From JACDAN01 sp036380355 (GTDB lineage: Bacteria; Actinomycetota; Thermoleophilia; Gaiellales; Gaiellaceae): 18,107 bases of DNA. This document shows positions 1 through 6,881 of the stretch, in pieces (positions within the stretch are counted from its first letter, which is position 1; each line of letters starts with the position of its first letter). The DNA lies in contig DASVEW010000106.1 in the NCBI GenBank assembly GCA_036380355.1, positions 1 through 18,107 of the forward strand. Direction: 5' to 3'. A program made the translations under genes and the position numbers. Under the pieces are notes generated by a model. The model ran no database searches, was not told the origin of the DNA, and worked only from the letters and a program-made list of their open reading frames with translations.

Positions 1-837
1 GACGGGCTGCTGTACGGCCCCGGCGTCTACGACATGAAAGGCGGGCTCGTCCAGCTGGTGTACGCGCTCAGGGCCCTCGACGAGCTCGGCGCTGTTCCGG
101 CAGTCACGCCCGTCGTGCTCCTGAACTCGGACGAGGAGGTCGGCAGCGAGGACTCGGTGCGCTGGATCCGGCTGCTGGCACGCGGGGCCGTCAGGGCGCT
201 CGTCCTCGAGCCGCCGTCCGGCGCCGCCGGCCGGCTGAAGACCGGCCGCAAGGGCGTCGGCCTCTTCCGCCTAACAGTCAGGGGACGCGCCGCCCACGCA
301 GGCTCCAGCCCGGAGGAGGGCGTCAGCGCGATCCTCGAGCTCGCGCACCAGGTCGAGCGCCTGTTCGCGCTCAACGACCCGGACCGGGGGATCACCGTCA
401 ACGTCGGGACGATCGACGGCGGGCTGCGCGCGAACGTCGTCGCGCCGGAGGCGGCGGCGCTCGTCGACGTCCGTGTGCCCGATGCAGCGGCTGCCGTGGA
501 CGCCGAGCGCGCGATTCGGTCGGCCGGACCGCTTCCCCCCGGCGTCCGGGTCTGCGTCGACGGAGAGTTCGGCCGCCCGCCGATGGTCGCCACCGCGAGG
601 AACCGCGCCCTCTGCGACCGGGCCCGGGTGCTCGCGACCCGGCTCGGGCTCGACGTCGAGGAGGCGGGGCTCGTCGGCGGGGCCTCGGACGCGAACTTCA
701 CGAGCGAGCTGACGGCCACCCTGGACGGGCTCGGAGCGCTCGGCGACGGCGCCCACGCCGCGGACGAGCACGTCCTCTTGCACGCGCTTCCCGAGCGAGC
801 GGCGCTCCTCGGGCTGCTGCTGCTCGAGCCCGCCTAG
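1..837 (+). CDS. M20-family metallopeptidase (carboxypeptidase G2-like), 5' truncated
   Basis: This is the 3' part of a zinc-dependent M20 peptidase or amidohydrolase, a cytoplasmic enzyme family that removes C-terminal residues or hydrolyses amides. The frame is open from base 1, so the N terminus, including the first metal-binding His-x-Asp, lies outside the window. Numbering from base 1, visible hallmarks are the bridging Asp11 in GPGVYDMKGG, the catalytic/metal Glu pair 45-46 in LNSDEEVGSED, the dimerisation-domain His99 in GRAAHAGSSPEEG, and the C-terminal metal His252 in GDGAHAADEHV. 278 residues are present, against about 370-420 for the family. The ATG at base 34 falls inside the conserved core and is not the start. 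Substrate cannot be read from sequence. It is 103 bp from the next gene and probably belongs to a separate transcription unit. Confidence 0.88.
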   Translation, partial: DGLLYGPGVYDMKGGLVQLVYALRALDELGAVPAVTPVVLLNSDEEVGSEDSVRWIRLLARGAVRALVLEPPSGAAGRLKTGRKGVGLFRLTVRGRAAHAGSSPEEGVSAILELAHQVERLFALNDPDRGITVNVGTIDGGLRANVVAPEAAALVDVRVPDAAAAVDAERAIRSAGPLPPGVRVCVDGEFGRPPMVATARNRALCDRARVLATRLGLDVEEAGLVGGASDANFTSELTATLDGLGALGDGAHAADEHVLLHALPERAALLGLLLLEPA

Positions 838-940
838 CGGCTCGAACTCTCCTAGCGGCTTTCCCGCAGCGGCGTTCCGCGCCCGCCCGGATTCCGACGC
901 GCGAGGCCGCGGCGAGCATCAGGTCGAGAAGGAGGTTCGA

Positions 941-1057
941 ATGCTCGACTTCACCGACGGCACCACGTGGTTCCTCGCCGGCCTCGCCCTGACGGCGTTC
1001 GTCGCGGCGCTCGCCGCTGCACTTGCGCTGTACGCCCACCGGGTAGTACACCGATGA
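941..1057 (+). CDS. 38-aa single-helix membrane microprotein
   Basis: This short ORF follows a strong ribosome binding site (AAGGAGG at 929-935, five bases before the ATG). It encodes 38 residues: a short acidic N terminus (MLDFTDGTTW), one hydrophobic helix at about residues 10-31 rich in Ala and Leu, and a basic tail (HRVVHR). The charge pattern predicts the N terminus outside and the C terminus in the cytoplasm. Its stop overlaps the start of the next USP gene as ATGA at 1054-1057, which indicates translational coupling. I do not recognise the family. In size and position it resembles single-helix subunits of membrane complexes such as KdpF or CydX, and a P-type ATPase lies in the same run, but that is only analogy. 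It could also be a leader whose main role is to deliver ribosomes to the USP. Confidence 0.6.
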   Translation: MLDFTDGTTWFLAGLALTAFVAALAAALALYAHRVVHR

Positions 1058-1854
1058 GCGTGGCGACCGCGAACGCACTCGGCATCTTCGACCGCATCGT
1101 CTGCGGCCTGGACGACTCTCCGGAGGCGCTCGAGGCAGCACGGCAGGCGGCGCGGCTCCGCTCGTCGGGCGGACTGCTCCGGCTGGCGGCGGTGGCCGAC
1201 GTCGGCGTCGCCGTGCATGCCGGCTTCGCGATGAGCCACGTGCTGGAGGAGCTCGACGCGTCGGCGCGGGAGGCGCTCCACCGGGCGATCGACACCGTCC
1301 ACCCCGACAGCACGCATCTCCTCGCCGGAGATCCTGTTTCCACCCTGCTGGACGAGGTGGCGCGCACCGGCGCGACCCTCGTCGCGGTGGGCCCGCACGG
1401 GCACAGCAGGGCACTCGGAATGCTGCTGGGCGGCGTCTCGACGGCGCTGCTCCACGAGGCGCCGTGCTCTGTCCTGCTCGCGCGGAGCGGCCGGTACGGC
1501 CCGTTCCCGTCCAGCATCATCGCCGGCGTCGACGGCTCGGAGCAATCGTTGGCCGCCTGGGACGTGGCGCGATCGGTTGCCGAGCGGTTCGACGCGGAGC
1601 TCGTGACCGTCGCCGCGCGCGGTGGTAAGGGCGTCGACGCGGACAGGGTCCAGGAGCTCGACCCGGACGCCGTCCTCGACCCCCGCAAGCCGGTCGAGGC
1701 GCTCGTCGACCTCTCGGCGGAGGCCGACCTGCTTGTTGTCGGCAGCCGCGGGCTGCACGGGCCGGCGGCGCTCGGCAGCGTGAGCGAGCGGGTGGCGCAC
1801 CGGGCCCCGTCGTCGGTGCTGGTCGTCCGGCAGCCCCCGGTTCACGACTCCTAA
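1054..1854 (+). CDS. Universal stress protein, two UspA domains
   Basis: A 266-aa cytoplasmic protein made of two tandem UspA domains (about residues 11-145 and 150-262). Domain 1 has the ATP-loop-like G-x2-G-x9-G from Gly113 (GPHGHSRALGMLLGG) followed by HEAPCSVLLAR. Domain 2 opens with IIAGVDGSEQS and ends GSRGLHGPAALGSVSERVA with VLVVR, so its loop is two residues shorter. UspA-family proteins bind ATP or AMP and support survival under stress or growth arrest; the client here is unknown. The ATG at 1054 is chosen because it overlaps the microprotein stop and is followed at once by the conserved N terminus. A further upstream in-frame start at 967 would add 29 arginine-rich residues and is rejected. 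A close paralogue follows 11 bp downstream, so a tandem duplication is likely. Confidence 0.9.
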   Translation: MSVATANALGIFDRIVCGLDDSPEALEAARQAARLRSSGGLLRLAAVADVGVAVHAGFAMSHVLEELDASAREALHRAIDTVHPDSTHLLAGDPVSTLLDEVARTGATLVAVGPHGHSRALGMLLGGVSTALLHEAPCSVLLARSGRYGPFPSSIIAGVDGSEQSLAAWDVARSVAERFDAELVTVAARGGKGVDADRVQELDPDAVLDPRKPVEALVDLSAEADLLVVGSRGLHGPAALGSVSERVAHRAPSSVLVVRQPPVHDS

Positions 1855-1865
1855 GGGAGGCAGTC

Positions 1866-2684
1866 ATGGAGACAAAGGAGCAAACAGCCGCGACGCCGCC
1901 GAAGGCAGCCTCGGTGTTCGAACGTGTCCTGGTCGGCGTCGACGGCTCGGCCGAGTCGCTCGCTGCGGTGCGCCAGGCCGCGACGCTCGCCGAGGGGCCG
2001 ATCACGCTGCTCGCCGCCTACGAGCTCGCCGCCGCTCTCGTCGGCGGCATGGGGCCGGCGAGCCCCGCCTACCTCGACGAGGAACCTCTGCGGAACGCCG
2101 CCGAGCAGGCGCTCGAGAGCGCGCGCGAGGAGATTCCCGGAACGGAGGCTACGGCCAAGGTCGCCCGCGGCCGTCCCTGGGACGCGCTGCTCGCCGAGAT
2201 CGAGCGGGCCGGCGACACCCTGGTCGCGGTGGGCTCGCACGGGACCGGGCGGGCGCTCGGGATCGTCATCGGGTCGACGGCGACCGAGCTGATCCACAAG
2301 GCGCCCTGCTCCGTCCTGGTCGCCCGGACGCCGCTGACCGGCTTTCCGAGCGTGATCGTCGTCGGCCTTGACGGCTCCGCCGAGTCGATCGCCGCCTACG
2401 AGACGGCGAAGGCGCTCGCCGACCGCTTCGACTCGAAGCTCGAGCCGGTCGTCGCCTCGGCCGGCGAGGACGTCGACCTCGGAGAGGTCCAGCGGCTGGT
2501 CCCGGACCGGGTCCGCGGCACCTCCGAGGACCCGGTTGAGGCGCTCGTCGCCGCTTCCGCCGGCGCCGACCTCGTCGTTGTCGGGAGCCGCGGCCTGCGG
2601 GGCGTCAGGGCGCTCGGCTCCGTGTCGGAGCGTGTCGCGCACCAGGCGGCATGCTCGGTCCTGATCGTCCGTCGGGAGCATTGA
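1866..2684 (+). CDS. Universal stress protein, two UspA domains (tandem paralogue)
   Basis: A 272-aa protein with two UspA domains, paralogous to the preceding gene. Both share the ALGSVSERVAH block and the RALG(M/I) block. Domain 1 carries a textbook nucleotide-binding G-x2-G-x9-G-S from Gly123 (GSHGTGRALGIVIGS) and ends APCSVLVAR. Domain 2 begins VIVVGLDGSAES and ends GSRGLRGVRALGSVSERVA, with the shorter loop also seen in its neighbour. The first 15-20 residues (KEQTAATPPKAA) are a non-conserved polar lead. GGGAGG about nine bases before the ATG is the ribosome binding site. The TGA overlaps the likely TTG start of the P-type ATPase as TTGA at 2681-2684, so the two are probably cotranslated. 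A link between the USPs and cation transport is plausible from this arrangement but is not shown. Confidence 0.92.
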   Translation: METKEQTAATPPKAASVFERVLVGVDGSAESLAAVRQAATLAEGPITLLAAYELAAALVGGMGPASPAYLDEEPLRNAAEQALESAREEIPGTEATAKVARGRPWDALLAEIERAGDTLVAVGSHGTGRALGIVIGSTATELIHKAPCSVLVARTPLTGFPSVIVVGLDGSAESIAAYETAKALADRFDSKLEPVVASAGEDVDLGEVQRLVPDRVRGTSEDPVEALVAASAGADLVVVGSRGLRGVRALGSVSERVAHQAACSVLIVRREH

Positions 2685-5041
2685 CGGAGCGCGCGGAGCG
2701 CCCGGCGGCGCCGGGCGCTCCGCAGCTCGGCCTCACGGAAGAGGAGGCGGGCCGACGGCTTGCGGCGCGCGGACCTGTGCCTCCGCTGCAGACGAGCCGC
2801 TCCTACCGCAGCATCGTCCGGGCGAACGTCTTCACCGTCTTCAACCTGATCCTGCTCGTCTTCGGCGTGCTGACGCTCGCGTTCGGGGACTGGCGCGATG
2901 CGCTCTTCCTCGGCGTCCTCGTCTCGAACTCGGCGATCGGCATCACGCAGGAGGTCCGGGCGAAGCGCGCGCTCGACCGGCTCGCGGCGCTGGTGCAGCC
3001 GACGGCGAGCCTTGTGCGCGACGGCCGCGCGAGGAAGGCCCACGTCGAGGAGCTCGTCCCGGGCGACCTCGTCCGGCTCGCGCCCGGCGACCAGGTCGTC
3101 GCGGACGGGCGCCTCCTCGACGCCGACGCGCTGACGCTCGACGAGTCGATCCTGACGGGCGAGTCCCAGGCGGTCGACCGGCGCGCCGGCGCCGAGGTGC
3201 GCTCGGGGTCGTTCGCCGTCGAGGGCGCAGGCGCGTACGAGATCACGGCGGTGGGAGCCGATAGCTACGCCGTCCGGATCGCCGGAGAGGCGCGGGCATT
3301 CCGCCACCCGCGCTCGCCGCTCGAGCGCGCGCTCAACCGCCTGCTGCTCACGCTCGTCCTCGTCATGGTCCCGCTCGGGCTTCTGCTCGGCGCGGCGCTG
3401 TGGGAGCGACGGACGCCGTTCGACGAGGCGGTTCCCACCTCGGTCGCCGCGGTGGTGAGCCTCGTGCCCGAGGGTCTCATCCTCCTCGCCGGCCTCACCT
3501 ACGCGGTGGCGGCGCTCCGGATGGCCCGGCGCGGCGCGCTCGTCCAGCAGCTGAACGCGGTCGAGTCGCTGGCGTCGGTAGACGTGCTCTGCCTCGACAA
3601 GACCGGGACGCTCACCGAGAGCTCGCTGCGGGTCGTCGACCTCGTGGAGCTCGACGGCGGCGGCGCCGATCTCGGGCGATTCGTCGCGAGCTCTCCGGTC
3701 CGTAACGACACGCTCGAGGCGATCGCGGCCGCCTACCCTGCGGCCCAGGAGGAGCCGGAGCACGTCGTCCCGTTCTCGTCGCGCTGGCGCTGGAGCGGCT
3801 TGCGGCTCGGCGGCCGTGACCTCGTCCTGGGGGCGCCGGAGCTCTTCGAGCTCGGGCCGCTCGCGGAGCGGACCGCCGGCGAGGCGGCGGACGGCCGCCG
3901 TGTCGTCGCGTTCGGAACGAGCAGCGAACGTCTCGAGCGCCTCGATCCAACCGTCGGCACGGCGCTGCCGTTCACGGCGACCGCGATCGTCGTCATCTCC
4001 GAGCGGCTGCGCCCGGAGGCACGCGCGACGGTCGAGTACTTCCGGCGGGAGGGAGTGGCGCTGAAGGTGATCTCGGGCGACCGCCCGGAGACCGTCGCGG
4101 CGATCGCTCGCGATGCGGGCATCCCGGTGACCGAGCCGCTCGATGGACGTCGGCTGCCGGCGGGTGAGCGCGCGCTCGCCGCCGCCCTCGCGAACTCGAA
4201 CGTGGTCGGCCGGATCTCGCCCGAGGACAAGCGCCGCGTCGTCGAGGCGCTGAAGGCGGACGGCCACTACGTGGCGATGGTTGGCGACGGCGTGAACGAC
4301 GTGCCGGCGCTGAAGGCCTCGCGGCTCGCGATCGCGCAGGGTGGGGGCACCCAGATGGCGAAGAGCGTCGCCGACCTCGTCCTCGTCTCGGGCGACTTCG
4401 CGGCGATCCCCGCGATGGTGCGGGAGGGGCGCCAGATCCTGCGCAACCTCCAGCGGGTCGCGCGCCTGTTCGTGACGAAGTCGGCGTTCGCCGCCTTCCT
4501 GATCCTCTCCGCCGGGCTGACGCCGACCGCGTATCCGCTGCTACCCCGCCACCTCACGCTCGCCGCGGCACTCACGATCGGGATCCCGGCGTTCTTCCTC
4601 GCGCTGGCGCCCAGCCGAGGGGCGTTCCGCGCGCCGTCGTTCCTGCGCGACGTCTCAGCGTTCGCCCTCCCCGCCGGCACGGCGGCCGGCCTGGGAGTGC
4701 TCTCGAGCTATTGGTTCGCGCTCCATGTCCTCGACCTCCCGGTCCGTGAGGCACGCACCGTGGCGACGACCGCACTCGTCGCGATCGGCCTCTACTTCGT
4801 CCTCGTCCTGGAGGCCTCCGGGCGAAAGCGCGGCGCGGTCGTGTCGACGCTCGTCCTCGGCCTGGCCGCCGGCTACGCGCTCGTGCTCGCCTGGCCCTGG
4901 TCGCGGGAGTTCTTCGCCCTCGCCGTCCCCACGCCGGCCATGCTGGCGACCGCCGCGGGCGGCTCGGCTCTCGTGCTCACCGGGCTCTGGCTGGCGGATC
5001 CGCGCTTCGCGCCCGGCCGGGCGCACGCTTCGGAGGAGTAG
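2681..5041 (+). CDS. Cation-translocating P-type ATPase, CtpE-like
   Basis: An inner-membrane ion pump of about 786 residues that couples ATP hydrolysis to cation transport. Numbered from the TTG at 2681, the actuator motif TGES is at 159-162, M4 carries VPEGL (263-266), the phosphorylation site is D306 in DKTGTLT, the P-domain SGDRPE begins at 465, and the hinge GDGVND is at 535-540. Helices are visible at about 45-85 (M1-M2), 220-290 (M3-M4) and from 590 to the C terminus (M5-M10). Length and PEGL match mycobacterial CtpE, which is linked to calcium uptake; the ion here is inferred. The nucleotide domain is compact and reads LVLGAPE, with Leu where KGAPE proteins have Lys. TTG is preferred over the ATG at 2651 because a GGGAG lies upstream and it overlaps the USP stop by 4 bp rather than 34. 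Confidence 0.9.
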   Translation: MTERAERPAAPGAPQLGLTEEEAGRRLAARGPVPPLQTSRSYRSIVRANVFTVFNLILLVFGVLTLAFGDWRDALFLGVLVSNSAIGITQEVRAKRALDRLAALVQPTASLVRDGRARKAHVEELVPGDLVRLAPGDQVVADGRLLDADALTLDESILTGESQAVDRRAGAEVRSGSFAVEGAGAYEITAVGADSYAVRIAGEARAFRHPRSPLERALNRLLLTLVLVMVPLGLLLGAALWERRTPFDEAVPTSVAAVVSLVPEGLILLAGLTYAVAALRMARRGALVQQLNAVESLASVDVLCLDKTGTLTESSLRVVDLVELDGGGADLGRFVASSPVRNDTLEAIAAAYPAAQEEPEHVVPFSSRWRWSGLRLGGRDLVLGAPELFELGPLAERTAGEAADGRRVVAFGTSSERLERLDPTVGTALPFTATAIVVISERLRPEARATVEYFRREGVALKVISGDRPETVAAIARDAGIPVTEPLDGRRLPAGERALAAALANSNVVGRISPEDKRRVVEALKADGHYVAMVGDGVNDVPALKASRLAIAQGGGTQMAKSVADLVLVSGDFAAIPAMVREGRQILRNLQRVARLFVTKSAFAAFLILSAGLTPTAYPLLPRHLTLAAALTIGIPAFFLALAPSRGAFRAPSFLRDVSAFALPAGTAAGLGVLSSYWFALHVLDLPVREARTVATTALVAIGLYFVLVLEASGRKRGAVVSTLVLGLAAGYALVLAWPWSREFFALAVPTPAMLATAAGGSALVLTGLWLADPRFAPGRAHASEE

Positions 5042-5050
5042 GCTCGGGGC

Positions 5051-5377
5051 GTGGACCCGATCCGTGTCCGGGACACGAAGCGCCGGCTCGAGCGGGGGAA
5101 CGGCGGCTACGAGATCGTCCACGAGTCGGCGGGCCTCGAGATCGGCGTCTACGTGCTCGTGGCGCCGGAGCCGGACCGGCAGCAGCCGCACGACCGCGAC
5201 GAGGTCTACGTGGTCCTCGAGGGACGGGGGACGCTTCAGGTCGGCGACGACTCGGTCGACCTCGTCGAGGGCGACGCGGCGTTCGTGCCGGCGCACGTCG
5301 ACCACCGCTTCTCCGGCTACGAGGGGCTCAGCGTGCTCGTGATCTTCGCCGGGGACAGGCCGGACGCCGCCGCATGA
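5051..5377 (+). CDS. Small single-domain cupin protein
   Basis: A 108-aa protein with one cupin beta-barrel. Motif 1 is H47-D-R-D-E51 followed by VYVVLEGRG; motif 2 is FVPAHVDHRFSG. One His and one Glu of motif 1 and a His in motif 2 are present, so a mononuclear metal site is plausible, although the usual second motif-1 His is absent. Such proteins range from metal-dependent isomerases or dioxygenases to simple sensors, and the substrate cannot be told. The start is GTG, 10 bp after the ATPase stop, with GGAGGAG spanning the end of that gene as a rather distant ribosome binding site. The stop overlaps the protease start as ATGA at 5374-5377, so it sits mid-operon. Confidence 0.85.
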   Translation: MDPIRVRDTKRRLERGNGGYEIVHESAGLEIGVYVLVAPEPDRQQPHDRDEVYVVLEGRGTLQVGDDSVDLVEGDAAFVPAHVDHRFSGYEGLSVLVIFAGDRPDAAA

Positions 5378-6507
5378 GCGAAGGCTTCGAGCTCGGTCGC
5401 ATCGCGGGCATCCGCATCTCGATCCACTGGAGCTGGATCGTCGTCTTCGTCCTGATCACGTGGACGCTCGCGGACTCGATCTTCCCGAATCAGAACCCCG
5501 GCCTGTCCGATTCGGCCTACCTGACCATGGCGGTCGTGGCCGCGGTGCTCTTCTTCGCCTGTCTCCTCCTGCACGAGCTCGGGCACGCGCTCCAGGCGCG
5601 GCGTGAGGGGATCGAGATCGAGGGGATCACGCTCTGGCTGTTCGGCGGCGTCGCGCAGTTCAGAGGCCTCTTCCCGAGCGCAGGCGCCGAGTTTCGCGTC
5701 GCGATCGCAGGCCCGCTCGTGTCGCTCGCGCTCGGGGTCGCCTTCGTGCTCGCCGCGGTAGCGCTCGACATACCGCGCGCGGTGGACGGCGTCGCGGCGT
5801 GGCTCGGCTTCATCAACCTCATGCTCCTCGGCTTCAACCTGATCCCGGCGCTGCCGCTCGACGGCGGGCGTGTCCTCCGCGCCGCCCTCTGGCGCGCGAA
5901 GGGCGACCTCGCGGCGGCGACGCGGACGGCGGCCGGGATCGCGCGGGGCTTCGCCTACCTCCTGATCCTGCTCGGCCTCGCGGAGCTCGTCCTGCTCGGG
6001 TCCTTCGGCGGCGTCTGGCTCGCCTTCATCGGCTGGTTCCTGCTCCAGGCATCCGCCGCCGAGGCGCGGTATCTCGCCGCCCGCCAGGCGCTCGGCGGGC
6101 TTCGCGTCGCCGACCTGATGGCGCGCGACCCGGCCACGGTTCCGCAGGACATGAGCCTCGGCCGCTTCGTCGACGACGTCGTCTTCTCGCGCCGCTTCAC
6201 GACCTACCCGGTGGTCGACAACGGCCGGGTCGTCGGCCTGCTGCCGTTCCGGTGCGTCGCCGAGACTCCGCGACGGGAGTGGGACGAGCGGGCGGTGCGC
6301 GAATGCATGGTCGGCCTCGACGAGACGCCGGTGTTCCGGCCGGACGAGCCGCTGCTCGGCGCCTTCGAGCGGCTCGGCAGCTCCGAGCTCAACCGCGGGC
6401 TCGTGCTCGACGGCGACCGGCTCGTGGGCCTGCTCTCGATCACGGACGTGGCCCGCGCGCTCGAGGTCGGCGGGCCGCGCCGGGCGCTGCGCTCAGCGGC
6501 TCAGTAG
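5374..6507 (+). CDS. Site-2-protease-like M50 metalloprotease with C-terminal CBS pair
   Basis: A 377-aa membrane zinc protease of the bacterial group with C-terminal CBS domains. The zinc motif HELGH is at 67-71 within the second hydrophobic segment, and the third ligand is Asp163 in LPLDGGRVLRA. Hydrophobic segments lie at about 19-38, 47-68, 103-130, 140-160 and 185-225. The cytoplasmic tail holds two CBS motifs (about 245-300 and 305-365; VADLMARDPATVPQD begins the first, with later VVDNGRVVGLLP and LDGDRLVGLLSITDVA). Members of this family cut within membranes, for example anti-sigma factors, and CBS pairs usually bind adenine nucleotides, so an energy-sensing protease is a reasonable inference. 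It is the last gene of the run. No anti-sigma substrate is encoded in the window. Confidence 0.9.
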   Translation: MSEGFELGRIAGIRISIHWSWIVVFVLITWTLADSIFPNQNPGLSDSAYLTMAVVAAVLFFACLLLHELGHALQARREGIEIEGITLWLFGGVAQFRGLFPSAGAEFRVAIAGPLVSLALGVAFVLAAVALDIPRAVDGVAAWLGFINLMLLGFNLIPALPLDGGRVLRAALWRAKGDLAAATRTAAGIARGFAYLLILLGLAELVLLGSFGGVWLAFIGWFLLQASAAEARYLAARQALGGLRVADLMARDPATVPQDMSLGRFVDDVVFSRRFTTYPVVDNGRVVGLLPFRCVAETPRREWDERAVRECMVGLDETPVFRPDEPLLGAFERLGSSELNRGLVLDGDRLVGLLSITDVARALEVGGPRRALRSAAQ

Positions 6508-6592
6508 TCGCCCGCAGCCCGGATCGGGCCTCGCGCCGATGCGCCGTCCGCGCCTGCGACGGACGATTGCGCCGTACCTGAAAGGAGGAGCG

Positions 6593-6790
6593 ATGGAGAC
6601 GCTCAGCTACGTCCCGCTCCGGACAGTGCACGCCTATCAGACCGACGAGGACACGGTGCTCGAGGTGGAGCTTCCCGCCGACGAGCCGAAGGTGACGGTC
6701 GCCCTCGACGGTCGAACGCTCACCGTCCGCGTGCCGTGCTGCGACGACCGCGACCGCTGGCACATGAACGCCGACGTCACCGGCGTCTGA
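6593..6790 (+). CDS. 65-aa Hsp20/alpha-crystallin-like half-domain protein
   Basis: A small gene behind a near-consensus ribosome binding site (AAAGGAGG at 6581-6588). The 65-aa product contains TDEDTVLEVELPADEPKV and VALDGRTLTVRVP, which match the spacing of the first strands of Hsp20/alpha-crystallin domains (a hydrophobic strand with ELP, then a strand with DG-x-LT-(I/V)-R). After this it ends with a short CCDDRDRWHMNADVTGV tail and lacks the remaining alpha-crystallin strands and the C-terminal I-x-I motif. It is either a reduced small heat-shock protein or a decayed one. The strong binding site and position just before the cDPG-synthase-like gene favour an expressed gene. An upstream in-frame start at 6539 would add arginine-rich sequence and is less likely. 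Confidence 0.6.
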   Translation: METLSYVPLRTVHAYQTDEDTVLEVELPADEPKVTVALDGRTLTVRVPCCDDRDRWHMNADVTGV

Positions 6791-6792
6791 CG

Positions 6793-6870
6793 GTGACGAG
6801 GGAGGAGCCGGAGATCGTCGTGCCCGAGTACCCGCCGGACGACGCGCGCAAGCCGGCCGTCCTGCACTGA
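6793..6870 (+). CDS. Possible 25-aa peptide ORF
   Basis: A GTG-initiated ORF starts two bases after the stop of the Hsp20-like gene and ends 11 bp before the next ATG. The product would be acidic and proline-containing (TREEPEIVVPEYPPDDARKP then AVLH). No good ribosome binding site precedes it, so expression would depend on termination-reinitiation. It fills almost exactly the space between two genes. It could also be the frameshifted remnant of a longer Hsp20-like C terminus, although no conserved alpha-crystallin strand is visible in it. Evidence is weak. Confidence 0.25.
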   Translation: MTREEPEIVVPEYPPDDARKPAVLH

Positions 6871-6881
6871 GAGGAGGAACG

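Noticed and set aside
833..860. Direct repeat CCTAGCGGCT at 833-842 and 851-860
   Set aside because: Only ten bases, partly overlapping a stop codon; likely chance or a local duplication with no evident function.
2651..2680. ATG at 2651 as start of the P-type ATPase
   Set aside because: It would overlap the USP by 34 bp; TTG 2681 has a GGGAG upstream and the 4-bp overlap typical of this region.
2396..4267. 623-codon minus-strand frame opposite the P-type ATPase
   Set aside because: Arg/Glu/Asp-rich antisense shadow with no domain pattern; the plus strand carries all P-type ATPase motifs.
6517..6565. Two small palindromes after the protease gene (GCCCG-GAT-CGGGC at 6517-6529 and CGTCCG/CGGACG at 6545-6565)
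   Set aside because: Stems of five and six pairs are common by chance in such GC-rich DNA and no T-run follows; they could be a weak terminator or operator but are not supported.
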